The position numbers and the translations under genes were made by a program. DNA of 64,000 nucleotides from the NCBI GenBank assembly GCA_030248215.1, contig JASANG010000300.1:173501-237500 (forward strand), in the 5' to 3' direction. How positions within the stretch are numbered: position 1 is the first letter of the stretch; each line of letters begins with the position of its first letter. The notes beneath the pieces were generated by a model. The model had not been told where the DNA came from. It saw only the letters and a list, made by a program, of their open reading frames with translations, and searched no databases. Positions 11,801-23,777 of this stretch are shown here, one piece after another. The stretch comes from Enoplolaimus lenunculus. Lineage: Eukaryota > Nematoda > Enoplea > Enoplida > Thoracostomopsidae.

Positions 11801-14800
11801 AAATTTACATAAGTCAAGCGCAAATGTGAGTAGATGCTACAAATAAGCAACTGCTTTATCAGACCCTTAATTGGTTCAGTATGTCAATACTGGCTCTGAA
11901 ATAAAGAAGCGAGCACCTTCGTGTTAGGTGAGTGTTATATGAGATTTTGTTTCACTGTTAAAAAATATAATGTAAGTAAAAGGCGATTAACATTGTGTTA
12001 GACCAGTGCTATAGGAGATTTTGTGCCACCGCTGGTAAAATTATTATGAACAGCAAGCCTGCGTTCAACATACCAAGAGTATTTACAACAGGAATCGGAA
12101 TGTCTTCTTGGCCACGGGACACATCTTCCATTTGCTGACGAAGAACAGGAGCCCCCGTCTTTGCGTCGTTTTCAGGAACGTAATACTCTTGATATGGGTC
12201 AATTCCGGAATGAAAATCAAAACAATCAACCGTCAAAGGCGAATCAGTTGCGAACAAATGATTGATCAGATCTGGCATTTTGTAGAGTGGTTTACCACAA
12301 GGCGTACGATACACAACGGTAGACTAAAACCATAATAGCAACACTTTGAACGTAAGTGGAAAAAATAATTTAAAACTTAAGATTACCGCTTCAGAATCAC
12401 AACAGAAGTTCGGATTCGGTTCCAGAGTTAGCAAAAAATTTGAATGTTCCGAGTCAGACTTAGGTTGAAACGCAAACCAAATTTGAAAAAAGGTTGTAAT
12501 GCAATTCATTTTTACGAAGCCAAACCTTTTTTAACAACGTTGAAACATTGCTCCTTGGCGAAAAAATTTGACAAATTTATCGTTAGCCGTCAATTGTGTC
12601 TTGTTATAAAACAACAAATAAAACCCTGCCTTGGGATTTTTGACCACTTCGCGTTTCCAGCCACACCGCAAAGGGATCGCCAGTGGATTCTCGTAGCCAA
12701 AAAACGCCGGTCCACGTGACTCTATCGAGCCTTGGCAAGCGTCCGTACACTGTTCATGAGGTTCCTGAAACGAAAACAATTATGTCTTGTTGATGACAAC
12801 GCTTGTCAGAGTAATACGGGAAAAGATATGCAAAAGCCTTATCTCAAAATGACGTCACGTTCAAACTAATCTCCTTGCCGTTGATTTATAGGTTTCGTAC
12901 CTGCACGTGGTAGAAGCTTTACGGAAATTTTGTTCTCAAGATTTGTTGATTCGAAGATAGTTGACCCGTGGTCGGGAATGTTGCCAGGGCACCGAACAGA
13001 CAGATTTTCAAATGATTCGCAATTGTGATTATATATGAACTGATTGTACTAAATTCAAATATATCTACGCAGTTGCATTAGTACTGAAGCTCAGTATCAA
13101 GCTAAAATATCAACCGAGCCCAGTAGAAGCAATATATTCAATTCAATAAAGAATCTAATTACGACTAACGAACGGCCTTAATTACAACATTTCCGCTTTC
13201 GAAGTTCTGGTTTTTCTCTGACCTTGTGCACGCCTTCTTAAGTTCGCAACCCCGAGACACCTCCATTGATTCCAAGTGTATACCATTCGTCTAATTTATT
13301 GCAAATCATTACGTAACTTCTGGATCGCAAATTGGCCAACTTGGCTGAGTTCTATTGTGTTAAAAATTCGATGTCTACGAACCCAAGAATTATCGGTACA
13401 AAAGGTTGAGTATATTTTGGGACATGATTACCAAATCAACACGCGAATAGAAGTTACCTGGGAAGGCATGTCGCGTCCAGGTGCTACGGCAACACTAATT
13501 ACGCGATCACGAATGATGCCGTTGTAGTTTTTATCGAGATCAATCAACTCCTCGTGGTTAATTGACCGGTAATAGCTTGCAGTATCTGGTACTGCGGAAT
13601 TGTCAGTGGGGTAACCAAACGCCCGATACGGTCCGTTACTGGAAACACACTGAACTCCAGCGGTACGTTTACGGGCAGTTTGGCGGCGACGGCCATCGCT
13701 GAAGGTCTCATGGTCCTGCCTTGTGTAAATGGCAGAGGCAGTAGGCTCAGCGCGGTCCGTCAGTTGAGGGTACTCAACATGTCGACGGCGTCCAGTGGCC
13801 ATATGAGCAAGCTTTCGTTTTACATGGCTTGAATGTTGAGCATTTTCAACTTGCTGGTCTGCTTGTTTTTTCAACGGCAGAAACCTAAGAGATCCTCGAT
13901 ATATCCACTCAGTATGCGACGATTCTAAGAATTCTAATCGCACAAGACTGGAGTCAACATCGAGAACGCGCGTAAGCTGATAGTTGCCGCAGTATTCAGT
14001 TTTCACTTGAGCACCGACTTGTAGCCGAACCATCGCTTTTTCCGGATACGACCTTAGATAATCTCGGACGAAATTCTGAAACAGTAAAATCACTTGATAT
14101 ATCGCTATTTTCAAATTTCAATAAAAATCAAAACTAACAAGAACAGCATTAACAACGGTAGTATTCAAAGAAAACTTATTAAAAGATCCCACATCGCCTT
14201 CCCCATGACCCACTTTGGTAGTGGTGGAAGGGCATGCCCCCCCCCTCGAAAGCAGCCTAAATAAAACCTAAGAAATCATCAATGATTTATATAAGAACAC
14301 GCTAACAACCCTAATTGCTTATTGATTCTAGGTCCGATTTTCATAATGACTGCATGCTAATTTACAACTTAGCTGGCTTTGCGCAATGCGCAAAAGTTAG
14401 CGAATGCACAACAATCTGTATGCAAATTTCGTTTTACAGTACAATCATGTTAATTAATGTAAACCGTTCATTTATTACCTTGACGCCTTCTGTTGCTTCC
14501 ATTTCATCTGCAACATTTATTATTTCGCCATTTACGCTAAAGCCGTTCTTTGTATTGGTAGATGCACAGACAACACGATGAACGTTGGTTGCGTATTGTG
14601 CAAACCCGTCATCAAAAAATATCAAATAGCGTCCGCGATTTAACGGAGCACGAGGTACTTCAGCAACAACGCCAGCAACATACGCGACTGTTGTTTTCAC
14701 ACGATGAGCAACTGAAAGTAAAAAATATATAAAAACTTACCGTCATCGAAAAAATAAACGTGTACGGCAACACAAACCACACCACAGCTATCGATAGATA

Positions 14801-17800
14801 TAAAAATGAAAACGACACTAATCATTAAACTAGAACTTTTGCTGATATATTATACTAGACGCACGTGGCGTTGCCCGGGTTGAAAATTCACTCTAAGTAG
14901 TTAATGTTAATGTGATTCTTTGGTAAGAGCTCGAAATTTGTCGAATAGTAAAAAATATATAGCAGTCCATTTTCCCATTTGCCCAAATCAGGGTGTCCCA
15001 TCTTCACTACGAAAGTATGAAACTGTACCATTTTCCCAGCGAAAATATAATGCTGCCCCATTTTCTCATTTACGTCCCTCTCTCGCATGAGTATGTTCAA
15101 TTTGATCTGAGACATAATTTAAAAAAGGATACCGAATTCGGGTGTCTTGAGCGGAATGAATTGAAAATTTTTCCACTATCCTACGAATAAATCAAGTTTA
15201 TATTTATCGGCCGAGTAAAATAGACACCACAGATGCAAAACGCGATTTTGAACAAGGTGGCGTTTAATTCGCTCTCTAAAAATCAGAACCAGCACATAAC
15301 GAAACGTTAAGCCAGTAAATACTATCTCAAAAATCATGACCATTATCAGAGATTATCCTGAAGGAGATTGATCTCAAACTACCTCAAAACGACCTCCGAG
15401 GTAAAGGTCACCAGGATACGGGGTCGAACCATCTCGACTCCAATGCTGTACACACATATTACATACATAAATACATGTACACATACATAATAATACATAC
15501 ATACAAAAGAATTCTGCTTATATTATATTACATAAGTATCGTATTTTGTTTGTCAACAGTAACCCGAAACCTATAATATGACTTTGAAATAGAGATCGGC
15601 TATCAATTTTGACTGGATATATCGGATCGGAAGCCGGATAATAAGACTAAAGTATTTGCGGAACAAAATGTTAACCGGATAAAGCATTTGAACCTGCGCA
15701 TTGCTTGCAGTATTTCAGCCGTGCAAAAACAGTTTAGTTAAATAAAATTAATTTTAAGACCAAATTTTTCATTTTTATTTCAGCTTCAAAAATAGAACGT
15801 CTTTACTTGCACGGCAATGCAGTACCAGACAAATGTCTATCACTTCCACATGTAAAAACTGTTTTGTTATTCGGGTACAACAACCGCGCATATTTGTTAT
15901 CCGGGAGGTTTATATCGAATACCGAGAACGAGTGGTGGTTTTTGCTAAATATCAAACCAAAACCGAATATCCGGTCAATCCTTGGTTGGAAATATGACCA
16001 AGAAGCACAATAAATAACAAAAGTTCACACAATATTCTTCCCTTCACACTGCACTTAAAAATCAAAAGAAAAATAAACAAAAAATACCCAAAGGTCCCTT
16101 GTAATAGCAGGCAATGACTCGAGTACCAACCGGCTGAACCCAGTTGAGCGTTTGACAATACGCAACATGCCTTCTCGAGAGGTCGTAAACTTTCGTTGCA
16201 CATCGAACCCTGTATATCGTTTCAGAATGGTCCGCAGTTTTTGATGGAAAAGTCAACCCTGCAATGTAATCAAATAAACTGAATCATTATCAAAAATGAT
16301 AAACATTAGATTTATTTACCGCAATCTTTCTATGCCAGTGTCATGTTTAGTAAAAGATAACAAAACATGGTCGAATAATACATACATAGAAGCCAGAGCC
16401 CGTATTCTCAAATATGTGTAACCCCTATTACCAATAAGTTTGTGATAATAGGTCTTGTAACTTTCGAAGCAGGAGATGGTTATGTTTAAAATTCAGCACT
16501 TTTAGTGCATTCGTACGCCACTTCTGTGCAAATTGTGAGATCTGCATTTGCAGCAGTTCGTTAGAATGAAAATCTATTTGACAATATGAGGCCAGATCCC
16601 AAAATTTACACATTCCGAAAACCATCTTTTACAGTTTTCATGGTACTAGCCGGTAATAGCACAGGATTCGTCAATATTTCCAAGAAAAAAAATTGCCACT
16701 TTTAAACACAATAAACAAATAACCTGAATATGCTTTAAATATGTACTCAAGTCAACGACTTACAAAAGAAAATCTTAAAGCTAAACCAGATGTCTAAAAA
16801 AATTAAACTACAACATCGTTACGAATACAATACTTAGCTTAAGCTTATGTCTTCAAATTGTAGGTGACAGTCAATACTGTGCAATAGTTTTGCATGGCCA
16901 AACCCTGCCGCATTCATAAAACGACAGTAAATACAGTTCTCAAAAAATTCAGCCAAAAATACGGTAACTTGTGATTGAAAAAAGTGACCACTGTCTTCAG
17001 CGTTTAGCTGAGTCCCGAAATATTGCGGATGACGAGCTCCAACCAACTCCCAACTCCAAAACAAGAGAAATTTTTTGAGTGTAGATATTACTTTCACCTA
17101 TAAAATTACTGTCTTTAAACGAAATTTCAACTTAATCACTCCAGATCATGCGAATGTAACTTAAAACACACACCTTCAAAGCATATACATTTCATTACAA
17201 CTGAAAAATTGTACAACAAAGTGCGTTTGACGCCACAAAAACGTTATATTAAACTTACATGTCTTTGTTTCTACTTCGTCGCCTTTTTTAATATCCTCAA
17301 TAACTGCCGGATACCAAAACTTTTTACCACGCTTGGCAAAACAACGGTCGCCTTAAAACATATACAATACGTATATACGTACCTATTTCAAATACCGGCA
17401 TAAGCGTTCAATTTGAATGTTATGCCAATCAATTATGCAAAAAAACGGGTGGTCTAGGCTAAACACCCAAGCCGAAATAAAAATTAAAATCATGTCTTAA
17501 CAACTTTATTTAATTTTTCCTGTTTCATTTTGCTCAGTTGCAAGAAGCTTTTGCTAAATTTAAACTATTTTTGGTCTACAAGTTATTTATCGCCAGTTTT
17601 CAGAACATTGTTGCGGATTCTACACCTCAGTTGGTTTCGGACATTTTGACTCGGTTAGAAAAACTACGAAAACTCAAAAACTGATACCGAGATTTGCTGA
17701 AAACAGAGATTAGACTTACCTACCGAAACCGAGACTTCCATCCCTAACTATCCCAGAGAACCTTCCTACTTACAAATGCTATTCCAAGGATCCAACTTCA

Positions 17801-20800
17801 TAACTGATTAAACTTTATTGTTGACAACGTCCCTCTGTGCTCAATAGTGCTATTGCGAAGTGCAAACAGCATAAATGTAGCGAGGAACTTCAAAGAGCAT
17901 CATAGAATGAAAATAAACCACAACAGCGTTCTTAACCAAAATTGTAAACTAACAAAAACGCAAGCTCAATACTCGTATGAAATTCTGCTTTGATGCTGGA
18001 CACCATGACCCAATTCTCAACTGTTTATGACACGTTATTAGTTTAGCAATAAGTTTTCAAACACACGAACTGCGCTTGTGTTTGTTTTCAGTTCTGTACG
18101 GTAGCACACAAAATCTGACTCACGAAATATGCTAAATTTCGAAGTTCACAATTTTAATTCAAAAGTTACAGAGCCTGTTATCAGCTGGCGGTGGTAGATG
18201 ATAAACATCACATTTGAGATCGCAGGTACATGGTGCAACCAGTTATGTACGTAGCAAAACATACCAAAGCCGTATATTTAACAGTAACAAATACTTAGCA
18301 ACAATGAACACCTAAGCGGGATGTCGATTTTTTACAGAAGCCAATATTTCATTAGATCCAGCCCTCAGTGACACTCACCTATTTTCAATTTCGGGAGCGT
18401 TGCAGGCTCGTTACGGGCGGATAAGCTATTTCCTGCGGCAACAGCTTCTGTTGTTGACCGCAGCGGAATAATATCAGTCGTTGGGGCTATACTCGGACTT
18501 GTTCCCCCCGTATTAGTTCTCTGAACCGAATCCATCCGAACTAGCGGTGGCGGCCGGGCCGTAACAAAGGAATTCACGTTTGAGGACGAAGTCTGAACCC
18601 CACTGCTAGTCGAAGGTTGTTCCACGATAGATCGCATGGAATCAATAATCATGACGTCGTTATTGTTTGCCCCTGCTATCTAAAATGAAAATTTAAATTT
18701 TAAATGCACCAACATCATAAATATAGCAGTTAACGACGGGGGCTTCTGCAAAGCAAATTTCTGGGTCTCTATATACTGGTAGATAGGTACGTTTTTGGCG
18801 AGGGTTCCAAGTGCCCTAACATGAATTTTACGGAACAAAAATTTATTCAGCTTATTCCCAAAATACCGAGTTGATTGCTATTGCTCTCTTCCCGCTTACA
18901 AACAACTTCAGCAAACCGCAGCGTCTGACATGGTTCTCCGCAAACATACTGCATAGTTTCTGTGAGATTAAGGTAATACTCAAAACGCGTAGTACAGGCC
19001 ATGCCATAATGACTGTATAAGAGTATCCAACTATGCATATTCAACAGATCTACGTGCGACTGGATATAACCAGTGTGCATTGCGTTTTTAAGTTTTAATT
19101 TACGTACCTCAATTTACTTGCAGATCCAGTTTGCTTAATTTAATAATGAGCAAAGATTTAACATCAATTACAGAAATAAATATTTCATTTGTATTCTAAA
19201 AATATAAAAAATTTAAAAACTTTATCTTAAAAAAGTTAACTGTATATTTACACAATGCAACTCCGTACAAATGTCACATCATAAAGTACAATCGCCGCAC
19301 TGTCGTAAATACGCAACAGACAATGCTCCGCACATCAAACCTAATGACCTCAAGCTAACAATCAGTGACGTCTATCTACAATTTCGGAAAAGAGAAGTTA
19401 AGTTCTATAAAATTTCAAAGAAAGGTTTCAAGTGTCAACAACTGAACAAGGTCCTAAAAACCTAGACAGATATCACTAAGATGGGAGAATTAGCCTGTAA
19501 GCCACCCTTTCTATACCCTGTTTGTTAGATGAACGGAGCACTAACTACAAACTGATGAAAAGACCAAAACTAGTGCACAGCGCAGGAGCGGAACAAGCGT
19601 AAATAGGTCTTACCTGAGAACCCTTTTCGCGTTGAGGTGTGACGGTGCAAGTAATCTTACAATCACGAATGATACCATTACAGTTTTTATCGAGATTAAT
19701 TAAATCATCGTAATTAATCGACCTGAAGCAGACCGGGGTATCCGCTACTGCTGCACTTCCAACATGATCAGCAGTTGGCCGATACGGCCCGTTATTGGAA
19801 GCAGACTGAACTCCAGCAGTACGCTTGCGGGCAGTTTGACGGCGGTGGCCATCACTTAAAGTTTCATGGTCCTGCCTTCTGTTAAAGGCCGAAGCAGTAG
19901 CCTCAGAACGGTCCGTCGGCTGAGAGTAATCAACATGTCGACGGCCTTCAGCGGCCATATGAGCAAGCTTTCGTTTGACTTGGCTTGAATGTTGAGCACT
20001 TTCAACTTGTTGGTCCGCTTGTTTTTTCAACGCCAGAAACCTAAGAGATCCGCGATATATCCATTCAGTATGCGAAGATTCTAAGAATTCCAAACGCACA
20101 AGACTGCAGTCAACCTCGAGAACGCGCGTTAGCTGATAGTTGCCGCAGTATTCAGTTTTGACTTGAGCACCGACCTGTAGCCGAACCATCGATTTTTCCG
20201 GATACGACCTCAGATAATCTCGGACGAAATTCTAAAACAGTAAAAGTTATATCACAAATCCTTAAACTTAACAAATACGCAAAATTCAAAAATTTAGCAA
20301 TTATATGACTTGATATATCATCGCTATTATCAAATTTCTGTATAACAAAAACTGCATTAACAATGGCAGTATTAACAGCGATCTCATTAAGACACCCCAC
20401 GTCGCCTTTCCCAAGCTCCTCCCTGGTAGTAAAAGGAATAAGTCGTCATTTTCACAATGATTCCATGCTACTTATAACAATTTATGTGGCAAAGTGGATA
20501 AAATTATTGTTAACCGGGCATTTAATACCTTAACGCCTTCTGCTGCTTCCATTTCATCTGCAACACTTATTAATTCGCTATTTACGCCAAAGCCATTCTT
20601 TGTATTTGCAGATGCACTCACAACGCGATGAACGTTGCTTGCGTATTGTGCAAACCCGTCATCAAAAAATATCAAATAACGTCCACGATTTAGCGGAGCA
20701 CGAGGTACTTCAGCAACAACACCAGCAACATACGCGTCTGTTGATTTGACACGACGAGCAACTAAAAATAATTAAAACCTAGCAACATACGTACATCGAA

Positions 20801-22183
20801 AAAATAAAAGTGTAATACAATTAATATTCCATTTTAAATTTAAAACATAACACATTTTAAGATAAATATAAAGTAAAATCAATCACTACATATATACAAC
20901 TAAAATTAATTAATGTAGAAACAAACGAGAAATACCTAAAGGGCCATTAAGATAGCAAGCAATAACGCGAGTACCAGCCGGCTGAACCCAATTGAGCGCT
21001 TGATAGTACGCAATATGCGTGCTCGAGAGATCGCAAACTTTTACTGCGCTAAACCGAACCCTGTATATCGTTTTATACTTGGCCATACCAGATGCTAAAG
21101 TAAAGTCACAATAAACAACAAACCTCAATATTTTTAATATAAATGCCAATTCCTTTTAGAAGCAAGCAAACTCAACTAAAATGCAGCCGAACAATGCAAA
21201 ACTAAAAGCCAGCTTATAAGTAAAAATCGCTAAAGTTTTTAGCGGATTTTAAGTTAACGAAGTAGTGGCTAGCTCGACGATATTCACTAAGTATATACGT
21301 CATTTATCAAATCTACCTCAACCGTTAAGAACTCCGTCATTTATGATTAGACAAGTGTCAAGAGTACGAAAATGAGCACATTAAGCAAACAATGTATCCA
21401 GCTCACCAACAACTTTGCACGCAAGGTAATTTGTGTACCTTTATATGAAGAGTGAGTACCATTGACACATAATATAACTTACATGTCTTTGTTTCGTTGC
21501 CACTTTTAATAATATCCTCAATAACTGCAGGATTCCAAAAATCCTTACCACGCTTTGCAAAACAGCGATCACCTTAAAACTGTGAACAAAGCGTTAAACT
21601 TTACTTTTAGTAATAAGGCATTTTTACGCGAGTGTATTGCCCCGTTTTTGCTTCGAAGTGCATCCTCAAATTGCGAATGTAAGCCATTTGTTATAAATTT
21701 TTATTTTTAAGCCATCTTCTCAGTTTATTCGTTTATGTTGTTTGTGCGCTATAGCTTACATTTAAAGTACCAGAAGTCAATTAAAGTAGATATTCTCATT
21801 GACAAGCACTATCCCCAACTTTATTATAAAACTAACCAAACTTAATATACGTAAGTCTGACACTCACCTATTTTCAAGTCCGGCAGTGTTTGAGGATCGT
21901 TACGTGAAAGCAAGCTATTTCCTACGACTGCACCTTCTGCCGACCGCAGTGGAATGATATCAGTAGTGGGTACGCTCCGAGTTGTACCATCTGTGTCAGC
22001 AGCCCGGCCCGCACCCATCCGAACAAGTGGTGGAAGCGTCATCGCAAACGATTTCATCTTAGACAAAGTTGGTTCCCCACTGCTAGTCGACGGCTGTTCC
22101 ATGTCAGACGACGTTGAAACAATGATCATGACGTCATCACTACCTTGACTATGATAGCTATGGTTAAAATTGGTACACGGCGA
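5804..22183 (-). CDS. SETDB1: SETDB1-type H3K9 methyltransferase with duplicated triple-Tudor module
   Basis: Nuclear histone H3 lysine-9 methyltransferase of the SETDB1/eggless/met-2 family. Minus-strand exons: 22183-21868, 21572-21483, 21094-20936, 20761-20529, 20231-19614 (module 1); 18679-18379, 17351-17259, 16258-16088, 14711-14479, 14075-13458 (module 2); 13048-12905, 12764-12630, 12323-12074, 11764-11660, 10884-10658, 9947-9891, 9277-9105, 8543-8452, 7719-7560, 5951-5804. All phases join, giving about 1422 aa from the first ATG (22129). Tudor triplets lie near residues 80-310 and 550-780. An MBD ([14 protein letters not shown]) lies near 1010-1100, and a cysteine-rich pre-SET ([18 protein letters not shown]) near 1135-1213. 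The split SET domain has GWGV, NHSC and CWDYGY; the post-SET is [10 protein letters not shown]. The SET insertion is only about 85 residues, far shorter than in human. Two joins need GC donors. Alternatively, module 1 is a separate gene. Confidence 0.88.
6025..6758. mobile_element. 734-bp element with 15-bp TIRs (CTGGCTTCTCCACAG), copy 1
   Basis: Perfect 15-bp terminal inverted repeats are flanked by a 5-bp direct repeat GAAGA (6020-6024 and 6759-6763). The subterminal parts are GC-rich with runs such as CCCCCCAGCAAAATT, and the core is AT-rich. There is no transposase frame. It lies in the last SETDB1 intron, 73 bases upstream of the terminal exon. Copy 2 lies at 23082-23735 in the opposite orientation. 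Confidence 0.75.
8910..9055. repeat. Copy of a dispersed palindromic repeat (CTCAAATGTGCGTAGCACCTATC family)
   Basis: The left end CAAGATGCGTGTAGCAACTATCGCCAG and the right end CTGGTTATAGGCGCAACACAAATTTGAG are imperfect inverted repeats. Similar ends recur near 16400, 27725, 37290 and 42610. It lies in a SETDB1 intron and is ancient and diverged. Confidence 0.4.
13458..18679 (-). CDS. SETDB1 Tudor module, copy 2 (five exons)
   Basis: Exons A2-E2 match copy 1 in order and phase, again 1416 nt. D (233 nt) and E (618 nt) are the same length in both copies, while A, B and C differ by -15, +3 and +12 nt. The product carries [67 protein letters not shown] and [14 protein letters not shown]. In SETDB1 proteins this triple-Tudor array reads H3 tails carrying both K9 methylation and K14 acetylation. 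Its introns are about twice as long as those of copy 1 and have taken in more repeats (for example 15200-16080). This copy is directly upstream of the MBD and SET exons and is the expected ancestral position. Confidence 0.85.
15434..15512. repeat. (TACA)n-like microsatellite
   Basis: Interrupted ACATACATAAATACATG-type repeat in the intron between module-2 exons C2 and D2 of the SETDB1 gene. Confidence 0.7.
16391..16660. repeat. Dispersed palindromic repeat, intronic copy
   Basis: Begins TATTCTCAAATATGTGTAACC with an inner inverted element near AGTTTGTGATAATAGG. It resembles 27722-27905, which shares TTGTAACTTTCGAA in inverted form. Boundaries are uncertain; it lies in the SETDB1 intron before C2. 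Confidence 0.35.
18847..19080 (-). other. Orphan ORF (77 codons) with poly(A) hexamer, inside the intron between the Tudor modules
   Basis: A minus-strand frame reads [20 protein letters not shown], then [19 protein letters not shown] and ends [11 protein letters not shown]. Its TGA stop overlaps AATAAA (TGAATAAAT). An acceptor-like ATCCAG inside the ORF would continue exon E1 in phase 0. It may therefore be an alternative last exon that closes a Tudor-only product, the 3' end of a nested gene, or chance. I do not recognise the protein sequence. Confidence 0.25.
19614..22183 (-). CDS. SETDB1 Tudor module, copy 1 (five exons)
   Basis: Exons A1-E1 carry 1416 coding nt (472 codons). A1 is a Ser/Pro/Thr linker containing [21 protein letters not shown] and LPDLKIG. 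B1 starts the first Tudor ([20 protein letters not shown]). C1 has [20 protein letters not shown] and [18 protein letters not shown]1 has the second Tudor core ([20 protein letters not shown]). E1 has [16 protein letters not shown], the third Tudor ([32 protein letters not shown]) and a basic linker. Every frame is open and every splice site is GT-AG, so this copy is not decayed. E1 ends in phase 0 (TCTCAG|GTAAGA) and A2 starts in phase 0, so read-through into module 2 stays in frame. The TTTTAG before A1 could also be a trans-splice acceptor. Confidence 0.82.
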
Positions 22184-22882
22184 CTAAAAATAACTGGCAA
22201 ATTTAAAATGCAAATAGTGGATAACCACTGCATCAACAAAAAACACATTGACCAGTCGCAATTATAACAAACAAGAATATTCAATAATGATTTACAAAAC
22301 TAGGTACATACGCAGGCAACTGCACGCATTCAGCGTCCGACAGATATAAAAATTTGCCAAACGATATCGCCTTGTTTGTACAAAATTTGTCCTATTTCGC
22401 TTAAAATCCTAATACTAGCTAAATGATTAACTTGTTCTTTATGAAAACACAGCAGCCTTTAGTATTTAAATGAGAATACATTTTATTTTTAAAAGAACGT
22501 ATTCAACTAGACACGGCGGTATCAAATAAAGCTTTAAACCGAAACTTTAACCAGGCTTTTTTTCACGAAAAGAATGGTTTAAATACACAAATGTGTATTT
22601 CACCTATCAACAGTTAGCGATACGTTTTCAGTCACAGAAGTAAGATAAATCAAAAGAAAAAAACATGCTGAATTTCTGACTGATCCACCAACTCGTTCAA
22701 AAGCCACATGACCAATTACGAACTATAAATATTGATCGGTAATAATGAATCAACCAGTCAGATAGTTATACATACATCGGCTGGCCCATGTTACTATAAA
22801 AAGTCCCAATTGCCCGGGACACAAATATACCCGGAGTGCACACTTATGCGCTCCGGTTTACATATGCACGGGCAGATATATT

Positions 22883-23081
22883 TACGTAGGTATATATTAT
22901 ATATGTGCATATATATGTATATATATGTATATATGTATATATGTGTACACATATATACATATATATACATATATGTGTATATATACATATATATACATAT
23001 ATACACATTTACACATATACACACATATATATAATATATGTATATATATATGTATATATAATATATACACATATACATATA
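22883..23081. repeat. (ATATAC)n/(ATATGT)n microsatellite
   Basis: About 200 bp of alternating TATATG/TATACA units. It resumes at 23736 on the other side of the TIR element, which shows that the element inserted into the microsatellite or close to its edge. Confidence 0.9.
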
Positions 23082-23735
23082 CTGGCTTCTCCACAGCTTG
23101 AAAATTTCCGTCGGGGGCGTTTCCTGGGGGGCCTTAAAATTTTGCACGCCGAGTTTTTGGACCACAACTCAACTGAAGATTAGTTATCGCTCAACATGAC
23201 AAAAATTCCCGCAAACGCTAATAATAATTTTAACTAATATTACTGACAACTTTACCAGAAGTTGAAAGAAGCACAATTATATAAAATATAGATAATCTAT
23301 ATTTGAAACTGTGATTAACATATATTTTATATATTAGTCACAGCTTCAGTTTATCATAAGGCTCAGGCGAGTTGAACTTGTTGCTGAAAGGTACTTTCGA
23401 ATGCTGTATGCCCTGAAACGGTCTTTATATAATTGTGCTTTTTCAGTCCATTATTGAATTGTTCTAGTTACTACCGTTTGTAACGCTATTAAAAAATTAT
23501 GAGCACACAGCGTGATATAAAATCACATTTTGCCGAATGTCCGCCTCAAAAAAGTCCAGGTTTTTATGTTTGAACATTGAAAATTTTTGGCTTAGTTGCT
23601 GGGGGAATTTTGCTGGGGGGCGGCCGACAATTCGCCGAGGGGCCTTTCCGGGGGGCGGCAAAATTTTCGCCGGGGGAAAAATGAAAATTTCGAAAAGTGG
23701 TGCCCCCCGCCCCACCCCCGCTGTGGAGAAGCCAG
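23082..23735. mobile_element. 654-bp element with 15-bp TIRs (CTGGCTTCTCCACAG), copy 2
   Basis: Same ends as the 6025-6758 copy but inserted in the opposite orientation, with ATATA on both flanks as the likely 5-bp duplication (ambiguous within a microsatellite). Shared inner sequence includes AGTTTATCATAAGGCTCAGG, matching the complement of the copy-1 segment near 6380. No coding frame. Confidence 0.75.
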
Positions 23736-23777
23736 ATATATATACATATATACATATATATATGCATATATACATAT

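Noticed and set aside
16834-17097. 87-codon minus-strand frame in the intron between module-2 exons B2 and C2
   Set aside because: Not present in module 1, not needed for frame, and no recognised similarity; probably chance.
22794-23183. Tyr-Ile-His repeat frames on both strands
   Set aside because: Translations of the ATATAC microsatellite.
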